Shown here piece by piece: positions 24,413 through 31,268 of a stretch of 38,213 nt of DNA (within the stretch, counting starts at the first letter, position 1; every line of letters begins with the position of its first letter). Source of the stretch: Frankia sp. AgB1.9 (GTDB taxonomy: Bacteria > Actinomycetota > Actinomycetes > Frankiales > Frankiaceae); the NCBI RefSeq assembly GCF_016786355.1, contig NZ_JADWYX010000066.1:11788-50000 (forward strand). The letters are read 5' to 3'. The translations under genes were made by a program, and so were the position numbers. Under the pieces are notes generated by a model, which saw only the letters and a program-made list of their open reading frames with translations, was not told the origin of the DNA and made no database searches.

Positions 24413-25087
24413 TCACGCGACCGCGGGCCAGATGAGTTCGTCCGGGTTGAGATGCTTCGTGACGACGGCCGCCGCGTTCTTGAACAGCCGCTGGTCGCGG
24501 TCGTTGCGCAGGCTTACTCCGCCAATATCCGGGTTGAACCGGCACCGGGTCGCCGCCGTCGCCCAGTCACCGGCGGCGACGGAGCCCTGGAACTTCGGGA
24601 AGTTGAAGGCGGGGCCCATGGCCCAGGACATACTGAGAAGGCCGAGCTGTGCGTCGGCCGGGAAGCTGTCAAAAGACACGAAAGGCGTGCGCTGCTTGAG
24701 AGCGCCCTCCATCTCGGTGAGCTTCTCGAACGCCAGCCGGTCTATCTCCTCGTCGGGCAGGCGAAGGGTGGCGAAGTTGCGAAAGCTGGCGCCACCGTGA
24801 CTGGCCTGGCCGAGCCGGGCCTTGATCTGGTCCCACTCGGCGGCGATCTGAGCGGGAGTGGCCGCTGCGTCGCCGACCTTCGTGCGCCAGGCCAGCCGCT
24901 GGGCGAGCTGGTGGGATTTCGTCCGTTCCGCGGCCGTCGGGGTATGCGGATGCGCCAGGCTGGTGGCGTCGATCAGGTTCCCGAGGCCGGTCGTGACCAA
25001 ACCCTTGATATCGAGATACATGAAGTCCAGCCGAGCCTCGATCGGCTCGTTGAACTCGGTCCAGACAGATCGCACGCTGTTTCGCAT
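24413..25087 (-). CDS. T4-lysozyme-like muramidase
   Basis: A 224-aa protein. ATG 25087 has AAGGGAG about 5 nt upstream. The N-terminal segment has Glu17, Asp26 and Thr32 in IEARLDFMYLDIKGLVTTGLGN-like context (split: IEARLDFMY, LDIKGLVTTGLGN). Their spacing (9 and 6) equals that of the Glu11-Asp20-Thr26 triad of T4 lysozyme (GH24). Later segments (LSMSWAMGPAF, FPKFQGSVAAGDWATAATRC) match the helical lobe, where phage lysozymes have their GNTS-like region. It should cleave peptidoglycan. No signal peptide or wall-binding domain is present, so it needs a holin or lysis to reach its substrate. It is the first gene of the minus-strand cassette. Confidence 0.75.
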   Translation of the reverse strand: MRNSVRSVWTEFNEPIEARLDFMYLDIKGLVTTGLGNLIDATSLAHPHTPTAAERTKSHQLAQRLAWRTKVGDAAATPAQIAAEWDQIKARLGQASHGGASFRNFATLRLPDEEIDRLAFEKLTEMEGALKQRTPFVSFDSFPADAQLGLLSMSWAMGPAFNFPKFQGSVAAGDWATAATRCRFNPDIGGVSLRNDRDQRLFKNAAAVVTKHLNPDELIWPAVA

Positions 25088-25266
25088 GGCCGCTCCCTTG
25101 CCGGACCTGAGCAACTTAAGCGTCCTTCGCGGATTCTTGAACGGATGGACGGAGTGCCGTACCGGTTGGGCGCCGGTGTGGCGGGAACGGAAGTAGCGGA
25201 CGGGGAGCCGGCAGGACGTCGCGCGGCTCGCTCGTCCCCGTCAGCTCATAAGGAAAAATGTCCGCC

Positions 25267-25285
25267 ACACAGACCCGGTCTGTGT
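25267..25285. promoter_or_regulatory. Perfect 19-bp palindrome in the divergent promoter of the lysis/toxin cassette
   Basis: ACACAGACC-C-GGTCTGTGT is perfectly symmetrical and abuts TTGACT (25285-25290), a possible -35 box for the plus-strand gene. No good -10 box follows at 17 bp. It lies between the muramidase gene (start 25087, minus) and the CHAP gene (start 25391, plus), where one regulator could control both directions. Confidence 0.6.
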
Positions 25286-25390
25286 TGACTGGTGGGCCTG
25301 GGACGACTGGACGCCGCGAACTCCGGCAACGCCTGGATTCTCGCGACGTCACCGGTCGTTTGTTCCTGGTCCGCCGTGAGATGGGGAGCC

Positions 25391-26146
25391 ATGGCGAGCG
25401 CCGACGACGTCATCCGGGTGGCCGCAGAGGAGATCGGCTACCACGAGGGACCCAACAACGACAACAAGTATGGCCGCTGGTACGGCATGAACCATGCCTT
25501 CTGGTGCTACATCTTCTGCCAGTGGGTGTTCGCTCAGGCCGGCACGCCGCTTCCGTTCAGGACGGCCTATGTCCCCTCCGGAGCGACCTGGGCACGCCAG
25601 AACGGAATGTGGCGCCCATCGACGCAGAGCGAGCGGGGCGACCTGATCATATTCGACTGGACCGGTACCGGGCAGGCGGCCACGAGCAACACACACATCG
25701 GCATCGTGGAGAGCCACGTCAACGGCACCGTACAGACCATCGAAGGTAACCGTGGGGACAGCGTGTGCCGTCGCTCCTACGTCGCGGGGGAGAACGACAT
25801 CGCCGGGACGATCAACTGCCAACCGCTGTTCGCGTTCCACCCGCATCCGACGGACAACCGCTTCCAGGTCTTCCCGACCGTCCAGCAGGGGATACACGAC
25901 CTCGGCGCGACCGGGATGTTCCCGGATATCGGCCACCCGGTCGGAACACTGCAGAACGCCCTGAACATCGTGAACCACAAGGAGGCACCGCAGCCAGGCG
26001 CCCTGTCCCCGGACGGCGTCTTCGGCGGAATGACAGCGAACGCGGTCCGCGCCTTCCAGACCGCCGAGTCGCTGGCCGCCGACAGCGTCGTCGGCCAGAA
26101 GACCTGGGCAACTCTCGACCACGCCCTCGACAGAGCCGGACGTTGA
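25391..26146 (+). CDS. CHAP amidase/endopeptidase with a C-terminal peptidoglycan-binding domain
   Basis: A 251-aa protein. ATG 25391 is taken because the family begins ADDVIRVAAEEIGYHEG; the site before it (GGGAG) is very close, and a GTG at 25376 is in frame. The CHAP domain has Cys39 in FWCYIFCQWVF and His102 in NTHIGIVES, with RGDLIIFDW between them. The C-terminal part (LSPDGVFGGMTANAVRAF and VVGQKTWATL) is a PG_binding_1 domain. The enzyme should hydrolyse peptidoglycan peptides or the amide bond, like phage endolysins. No signal peptide is seen. It is transcribed away from the muramidase gene, with which it would form a two-enzyme wall-degrading set. Confidence 0.87.
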   Translation: MASADDVIRVAAEEIGYHEGPNNDNKYGRWYGMNHAFWCYIFCQWVFAQAGTPLPFRTAYVPSGATWARQNGMWRPSTQSERGDLIIFDWTGTGQAATSNTHIGIVESHVNGTVQTIEGNRGDSVCRRSYVAGENDIAGTINCQPLFAFHPHPTDNRFQVFPTVQQGIHDLGATGMFPDIGHPVGTLQNALNIVNHKEAPQPGALSPDGVFGGMTANAVRAFQTAESLAADSVVGQKTWATLDHALDRAGR

Positions 26147-26262
26147 CAGGCGGGCACGGTGAGGATCGCAGGCAGGTCGAGCCGAACGGCCGCGCGGGAA
26201 ACCTTTTCTGTCGTGAAGAGCGGCCAACTCGGGGCGATCTACGTCAGTTGAGGAGGAATCTC

Positions 26263-26487
26263 ATGTGCAAGAGGTGGGTAGCCATAGTCGTGTTCACGCT
26301 GGTGTCCAGCCTGCCGATGGCAGTGGCGAACGCCTCACCCGGAGGCCAGACCGGCTCCCAGAACTGCAGTACGACCAGCGATTCCTGCCATGAGACGTGC
26401 GGCTGGAGCGCCACTCCCGGAGTATGCGATATGCCTAGTGGTGGTTCTTCTGCGTCTGGTCGGCCCATCGTGCAGGGGCTGACCTAA
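26263..26487 (+). CDS. Secreted Cys-rich small peptide, paralogue 1
   Basis: A 74-aa peptide. ATG 26263 follows a strong GAGGAGG site. Residues 1-24 form a signal peptide (MCKRWVAIVVFTLVSSLPM, then ANA before Ser). The mature part of about 50 residues has four Cys spaced C-x6-C-x3-C-x8-C (NCSTTSDSCHETCGW), fit for two disulfides, and a Gly/Ser-rich tail. It is nearly identical in its first 60 residues to the next gene. It may be an antimicrobial or host-directed peptide; no known family was recognised. Confidence 0.78.
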   Translation: MCKRWVAIVVFTLVSSLPMAVANASPGGQTGSQNCSTTSDSCHETCGWSATPGVCDMPSGGSSASGRPIVQGLT

Positions 26488-26585
26488 AGAAGCGGGGGCA
26501 CCCGATGGCTTATTAAATCGCCTATGTCGAGGCCGGTGCGGACGTGGGTGCTCGGCGCAGCTTTTATCTTTCGAGGAGGAATCTC

Positions 26586-26810
26586 ATGTTCAAGAGGTGG
26601 GTAGCCATAGTCGTGTTCGCGCTGGTGTCCAGCCTACCGATGGCAGCGGCGAACGCCTCACCCGGAGGCCAGACCGGCTCCCAGAACTGCAGTACGACCA
26701 GCGGTTACTGTCATGAGACGTGCGGCTGGAGCGCCACTCCAGGAACGTGCGGTGGTTGGGGTGGTGGTTATTACGCCTCTGGGCCGTCCGGAGGGCAGGG
26801 ACTAACCTAG
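26586..26810 (+). CDS. Secreted Cys-rich small peptide, paralogue 2
   Basis: A 74-aa peptide made by tandem duplication. ATG 26586 has the same CGAGGAGGAATCTC leader as paralogue 1. The signal peptide (MFKRWVAIVVFALVSSLPM, AANA) and the Cys pattern C-x6-C-x3-C-x8-C are kept, but after the fourth Cys the tail changes to GGWGGGYYASGPSGGQ, rich in aromatic residues. The conserved start and variable tail resemble a set in which the tail determines target or activity. Both copies end in GLT. Confidence 0.78.
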   Translation: MFKRWVAIVVFALVSSLPMAAANASPGGQTGSQNCSTTSGYCHETCGWSATPGTCGGWGGGYYASGPSGGQGLT

Positions 26811-26850
26811 TGCCGCCTCCGACAATGTCTGCCCGCTCCGAACCCCAAAC

Positions 26851-26926
26851 ATGATCGCCGTTTTGGCCCTGAAACGGTTGTGACCAGGCCCGGTTCACGA
26901 CCACCTGAGGGCGAAGACGGTGATCA
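26851..26926. repeat. Dispersed palindromic element, copy D
   Basis: ATGATCGCCGTTTTGGCCC starts one arm; the reverse complement of the other starts ATGATCACCGTCTTCGCCC. It sits 40 bp after the second Cys-rich peptide and could terminate transcription. Confidence 0.82.
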
Positions 26927-27004
26927 TTCCGCCGGGACGACCTTCGCGGTCAAGGCACTGGACGGCGCGGAGACCTGACTACTGGTTGCAGAAGGATCGA
27001 TGTC

Positions 27005-28405
27005 ATGAGATCACCTTCTCGTCGTCGGGACCGCGCAGCCGTGCCTCCTGTACGAGGCCAGATACTCGACGGACGATCCAGACGGCGAGCGTCTGGCCCG
27101 CGTATCCGCCGGACCTCGGGATCCATCTGGCGGAACCGGCCACGTGCGCGTGTCGCACGTTTCACCCGGACCCCGAGGTCCCTCGAACCGCATCCGACTG
27201 CCCCTTTCCTGATCGTCCCGGTCCTGCTTGTGACATCTTTCTACCTCGCCTGGTTCGGCGTGGAGAACGTCGCCGACTCCCTTGCCTATCTGGGTTGTTT
27301 CACCGGCGTTCTCATGGTCGTCACGGCCGCGGTGATCATCTTGGGTGCTCTCGGGACGCTGGACCACTGGTACTCCCACCGCTTCGAGATCGCCGGCCTC
27401 CTTGCTCTCGGCGGCTCTGTCACGGCCGTCGTGGCCAACACGATGCTGCTGGTGGCCACGGTGAGAGAGAGCATAGAATCATGGCCGTACTTTGCGACGT
27501 GGTGTCTGCTTGTCTTCGCCTCAAGCTGGTCATGTTATGTCGTGTACCACACGTCCGTCGTCATACCGTCACCGAAGAAGGTCGCCGTCGCCGCGAGCGC
27601 CACGGCCGTCATCGCCATGGCGAACTTCGGCTACACGCAGCTTTATCAGCCGTACCACGAGGAACCTAAACCGATTCTTGAGGCCAAGTTCGGATCCCCC
27701 ACCCTGAGTGCGGACCGCAAAATGTTCTCGGTGCCGATAACGCTCACTTTTGAGGCTCGCGGCAACGTTGGGGTGTATCTGGTCGGCGACCAGTTCGTCG
27801 TCTACGGCCGACGTGTCACGATCAGATCGTCCGGCGGCTCGGCGCCCGACTGGAGACATGACTCGGCAGACGGTCAGAACGAACTCTCCCGATGGACAGA
27901 AATACGCACCGAGCCAATAGAGATTGGACGCTGGGACAACTTCGGATCGTGGGAGGACCCGGGAGTGTCAAGGTCGACGACCAGACTTGTCCAGTTGCCC
28001 GTCGACATCCCCTATGACCAGCTGGGAATCCGGGCCGAGGCTGTTAGCGTGCGCAGGGACCGCCTCAGCCTGGACCCGATGTTCGCAACCGGCGCGCAGT
28101 ACTCGTGGCGGGATTTCAGGCACCAGGGATGTGGCAGTGGGGGTGCTGACTGCGTCCGATACCGTGGGCGCATATCGGAGAACAACTCGGTCGATCGGCA
28201 CACGAGAGCTCCTCGCTACCTGACGCTCTGGTGGAATTTTGGCCCCACGTTGGAAACGGTGGGCCTGGAGTCGAACATCGTGCGCAGGGGCGAGCTTGAC
28301 CGCAGTATGTCGTCGGAGGAGTCCAGCCGATTGTGGAACCGGTACGGTCTGGAAAAGGTCACGGCTTCCGCGACCTTCAGATCGCTGTTGGATATCAAGC
28401 ACTGA
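27005..28405 (+). CDS. Membrane protein of unknown function with a large C-terminal domain
   Basis: A 466-aa protein. ATG 27005 has AAGG about 9 nt upstream. A basic, Arg-rich N-terminal tail of about 65 residues precedes four hydrophobic helices at about residues 68-88 (APFLIVPVLLVTSFYLAWF), 93-117, 126-150 and 160-205 (the last may be two). The remaining 260 residues have strand-rich, soluble character (SVPITLTFEARGNVGVYLVGDQFVVYGRR) with two Cys near GCGSGGADC. No enzymatic motif is recognised. It follows the Cys-rich peptides and a palindromic element, so a link to the peptides (immunity or export) is possible but unproven. Confidence 0.7.
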   Translation: MRSPSRRRDRAAVPPVRGQILDGRSRRRASGPRIRRTSGSIWRNRPRARVARFTRTPRSLEPHPTAPFLIVPVLLVTSFYLAWFGVENVADSLAYLGCFTGVLMVVTAAVIILGALGTLDHWYSHRFEIAGLLALGGSVTAVVANTMLLVATVRESIESWPYFATWCLLVFASSWSCYVVYHTSVVIPSPKKVAVAASATAVIAMANFGYTQLYQPYHEEPKPILEAKFGSPTLSADRKMFSVPITLTFEARGNVGVYLVGDQFVVYGRRVTIRSSGGSAPDWRHDSADGQNELSRWTEIRTEPIEIGRWDNFGSWEDPGVSRSTTRLVQLPVDIPYDQLGIRAEAVSVRRDRLSLDPMFATGAQYSWRDFRHQGCGSGGADCVRYRGRISENNSVDRHTRAPRYLTLWWNFGPTLETVGLESNIVRRGELDRSMSSEESSRLWNRYGLEKVTASATFRSLLDIKH

Positions 28406-28474
28406 AACGGCGGCCCCCGCGACGTTCCGACGGCACCGGGCATGTTCGAGGCCCCGGCGAGGTCGGCCCACCGG

Positions 28475-28553
28475 CTTGATCGCCGTTTTGGCCCTCAAGT
28501 GGTCACACAACCGTGGCGGTCACAGCCACGCGAGGGCGAGAACAGCGATCTTG
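28475..28553. repeat. Dispersed palindromic element, copy E
   Basis: CTTGATCGCCGTTTTGGCCC starts one arm; the reverse complement of the other starts CAAGATCGCTGTTCTCGCCC. It lies after the membrane-protein gene. The rest of 28406-28705 shows no gene. Confidence 0.82.
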
Positions 28554-28705
28554 CTGGTCCTGGAGCGAGGCGGTGAGCTCGCGTGAGGCCGTTCGGCGCC
28601 GACGATGGGCCCAGACCTCTGACCGCCACGATCCACCGATGAGTTCCGCGGGGCGGTCCGGTCTACCAGGCCGTATCCGTCGCTCTACCGATCTGGAGAC
28701 CCGCC

Positions 28706-29176
28706 GTGACCGTCCCCGCGCACCCCGGCCGCATGCTGTTCGTGAACATCCCCGTGGCGGACCTGCCGCGCAGCAAGGCGTTCTTCGCGAAGCTCGGGTT
28801 CAGCTTCCACCCGGGCTTCACGGACGAGACCGCCGCCTGCATGCTGGTCGGCGAGCAGGCCAGCGTCATGCTGCTCACCCACGAGAAGTTCGCCCAGTTC
28901 GCGAAGCTGCCGATGGCCGATCCCGCCACGCACACGCTGGCGCTCTACTGCTTCAGCGTGGCCACCCGCGACGAGGTCGACTCGGTCTCCGCCGCCGCGC
29001 TGGCCGCGGGCGGCGTCGAGGCCGACGGCCTGGAGGACTACGGGTTCATGCGCTCGCGCAGCTTCTACGACCTCGACGGCCACGGCTGGCAGGTCATGTG
29101 GATGGACCCGGCCGCGGCGCAGCAGGGCCCCGAGGAGTTCGCGCACGCCACGCAGGACGCCGACGTCCCGGCCTGA
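28706..29176 (+). CDS. VOC superfamily (glyoxalase-like) protein
   Basis: A 156-aa protein. GTG 28706 follows GGAGA by 6 nt. The two beta-alpha-beta-beta-beta halves are visible: MLFVNIPVADLPRSKAFFAKLGF with ACMLVGEQASVMLLTHEKF, then LALYCFSVATRDEVD with SRSFYDLDGHGWQVMWMDP. The metal or substrate residues include the C-terminal-half Asp-Gly-His region (DLDGHGW). Members include glyoxalases, extradiol dioxygenases and bleomycin-resistance proteins; this one looks like the small PhnB/extradiol-like group of unknown substrate. It is convergent with the sulfotransferase-methyltransferase gene. Confidence 0.85.
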   Translation: MTVPAHPGRMLFVNIPVADLPRSKAFFAKLGFSFHPGFTDETAACMLVGEQASVMLLTHEKFAQFAKLPMADPATHTLALYCFSVATRDEVDSVSAAALAAGGVEADGLEDYGFMRSRSFYDLDGHGWQVMWMDPAAAQQGPEEFAHATQDADVPA

Positions 29177-29320
29177 CCGACGCCAGCGCGGGCCGGCGCC
29201 GCCCGCCCCTCTCGGAGGCGGCGCGGCCGCCGGCCCTGAAAGACGCCGACCGGCCGCGACGCGAAGGGGCGGCTGCGCTCCCATACGGCCGGAGGAGGCC
29301 TTCCCGCGACGTCGCCTGCC

Positions 29321-31186
29321 TCAGCGGTGCAGCTCGGCGGTGATGAAGCGGCTTGCCTCGATCGTCGTCGAGAGCGCCGGGTTGAGCGGATGGCCATATC
29401 GTTCGGCGACGCGGCCGATCGGTTCGGCGTCTGTCCTCCAGCCGAGCGTCTCCAGCGTGGCCACGGCGTCCCGCTGGTCGTCCTCGTGCACCAGCGTGCG
29501 CAGGTCGACGCCCCATTGCCGGGTCGCCGCCTCGTAGTCGTCGGCGGGGAGGGTCTGGCCGATCTTCTTCGCGTCCTCGATGGCTATCCGGCTGCCGGGC
29601 ACGGACAGCTGGTCGATCGCGTCGAGCAGGTGGTGTTCGGCCTCCGGCGGGAGGTAGGGCAGGAGGCCTTCGACGAGCCAGGCGGTCCGCGCCTTCCGGT
29701 CGAACCCGGCCTCGCAGAGCGCCGTCGTCCAGTCCTCGCGCAGGTCGATGCCGACGAGGTGGTGCTCGCAGCGGGCCGACGCCGCGCTCTGGTCGAGGAC
29801 GGCCTTCTTGAACGCGAGCACCTCGGGCTGATCGACCTCGAACACGACGGTGCCCGCCGGCCAGTGCAGCCGGAAGGGTCGGGCGTCCAGCCCCGACGCG
29901 AGCAGGACGACCTGTCGCAGTCCGCTGGCTCCGGCCCATTCGAAGAAATGGTCGAAAAACAGGGTGCGAACTCCCATGTACCGCCAGGTGGGAATCCAGC
30001 TGTCCGGCGGGGAGAGCGCGGCGAGCTCCGCGGGGGTCGTCGGCATCGGATTCGGCAACGCGGCCGCGCGCACGAAGGCCGCGGCGAACGGGTCGTTGAT
30101 CATCGCGTCGTCGCGGTGGGTCTCGATCGCGCGCGCGGACGCCACTCCCAGTTCTGTGATGCCGACGCTCGACACTATGTCCCAGCGCTTGGGATGCTCT
30201 ACGCCGGAGCGCCTGGACACGGCATCCGGAGCCGGCCGAACGGTGCCGGCGGCATCCTGCGCCCATTTCTCCGGCGCGGGAAGGCCGAGGAACTCGCCGA
30301 TCCCGGTCAGCACCTTGACCGGCTGCTCCAGAATGTCTTCGTAACTTACGGTCAGGACCTGTGCGACTGGCAGCCGGGCCAGGGCGGCTTCGATGGCGGC
30401 CGTCTGGAAGGAGACCATCAACCGGAAGCTCTCGGCCCCACGCGTCCAGGCGGCGAACGATTCCTTCGAGAACCGTCCCGGCACCAGGTCGAGGAGGTCC
30501 GGCGGGACCGCGCCGGCCGGCGGCGCGCCGTTCAGGACGTCGGCGCCGCACCGGCTGACGAACTCTCCGCGCAGGAGCAGCAGCCGAAAGACCGTGTGGC
30601 GGCTCATGGATCGAGCCGTGTCCTCCGGGTCGCGGGTGAGGTGGAGGAACCGAGCCGCCGGGAAGTTCTTCACCAGCTGGTCCGTGAAGAACCCCGAGGC
30701 GCCCGACCGCTCGACCCACCGCGGTCGGCCCAGCCAGCCCCCGAGCACCGAGAACAACTGGCGGTAGTGCTGGTCGGCCGCCTGGGTGGGAAAGTCGGGT
30801 ACGGCCTGGGCGAGGCGGTCGAAGAGACGATCCGGCTCGCTGGACAGGAAGGGCAGTGTGGTCGCCGAGATACGCGGCACCCCGGTCGACCGGTCAAACC
30901 GGAGCCCACCGTCGACCGGGTAGAGAAATTCCGGCGGTTCCATGCCCTGCGCGAGCAGCGGTTTCATCGGCGAGTCCCGGTCGGTCAACCGGTTCCAGAG
31001 CTCCTCACCCGACACAGGTCCGGCGGGGAACGGCGCGGGTGCGAGGCTCGCGAAGAACTCCGAAAGGGACAGGACCTCGGGGTGAAGGGCGAGTGCCTTC
31101 GACAGGAGTGTCGAGCCGCAGCGGCCGGTGCCGACGACGAAGGCGCCGTCCGCCCGCTCGGCGGCCATCGAATCTGACGGGACCAT
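29321..31186 (-). CDS. Sulfotransferase fused to a PPM/LCMT-type SAM methyltransferase
   Basis: A 621-aa fusion. ATG 31186 has GGAGG about 9 nt upstream. Residues about 10-330 form a PAPS sulfotransferase: the 5'-phosphosulfate loop GTGRCGSTLLSKAL, then the 3'-phosphate region HLTRDPEDTARSMSRH, and EDILEQPVKVLTGIGEFLGL near its end. From about residue 345 the TIGR00027-type methyltransferase follows: ASARAIETHRDDAMINDPFA, the SAM motif VVLLASGLDARPFRLHW, FEVDQPEVLAFK, and WLVEGLLPYLPPEAEHHLL. The protein could sulfate a hydroxyl and methylate a carboxyl or hydroxyl of the same product. The gene is 82 bp downstream of the PKS gene on the same strand, so it is probably in the same operon and tailors the polyketide. 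Confidence 0.85.
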   Translation of the reverse strand: MVPSDSMAAERADGAFVVGTGRCGSTLLSKALALHPEVLSLSEFFASLAPAPFPAGPVSGEELWNRLTDRDSPMKPLLAQGMEPPEFLYPVDGGLRFDRSTGVPRISATTLPFLSSEPDRLFDRLAQAVPDFPTQAADQHYRQLFSVLGGWLGRPRWVERSGASGFFTDQLVKNFPAARFLHLTRDPEDTARSMSRHTVFRLLLLRGEFVSRCGADVLNGAPPAGAVPPDLLDLVPGRFSKESFAAWTRGAESFRLMVSFQTAAIEAALARLPVAQVLTVSYEDILEQPVKVLTGIGEFLGLPAPEKWAQDAAGTVRPAPDAVSRRSGVEHPKRWDIVSSVGITELGVASARAIETHRDDAMINDPFAAAFVRAAALPNPMPTTPAELAALSPPDSWIPTWRYMGVRTLFFDHFFEWAGASGLRQVVLLASGLDARPFRLHWPAGTVVFEVDQPEVLAFKKAVLDQSAASARCEHHLVGIDLREDWTTALCEAGFDRKARTAWLVEGLLPYLPPEAEHHLLDAIDQLSVPGSRIAIEDAKKIGQTLPADDYEAATRQWGVDLRTLVHEDDQRDAVATLETLGWRTDAEPIGRVAERYGHPLNPALSTTIEASRFITAELHR

Positions 31187-31268
31187 GGCTGGTTGCCTCC
31201 ACATTCTGTGTGGCGTTCCGGGCCCGGCCAGCCGCGCCACGGCGGAACCGCCGCAGGACCCGGACGCG

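Noticed and set aside
21579..26146. Complete prophage
   Set aside because: Only lysis-like functions are seen; there are no capsid, tail, terminase, integrase or replication genes in the window.
29327..31177. 616-codon plus-strand frame opposite the sulfotransferase fusion
   Set aside because: It is an antisense shadow; all motifs are on the minus strand.
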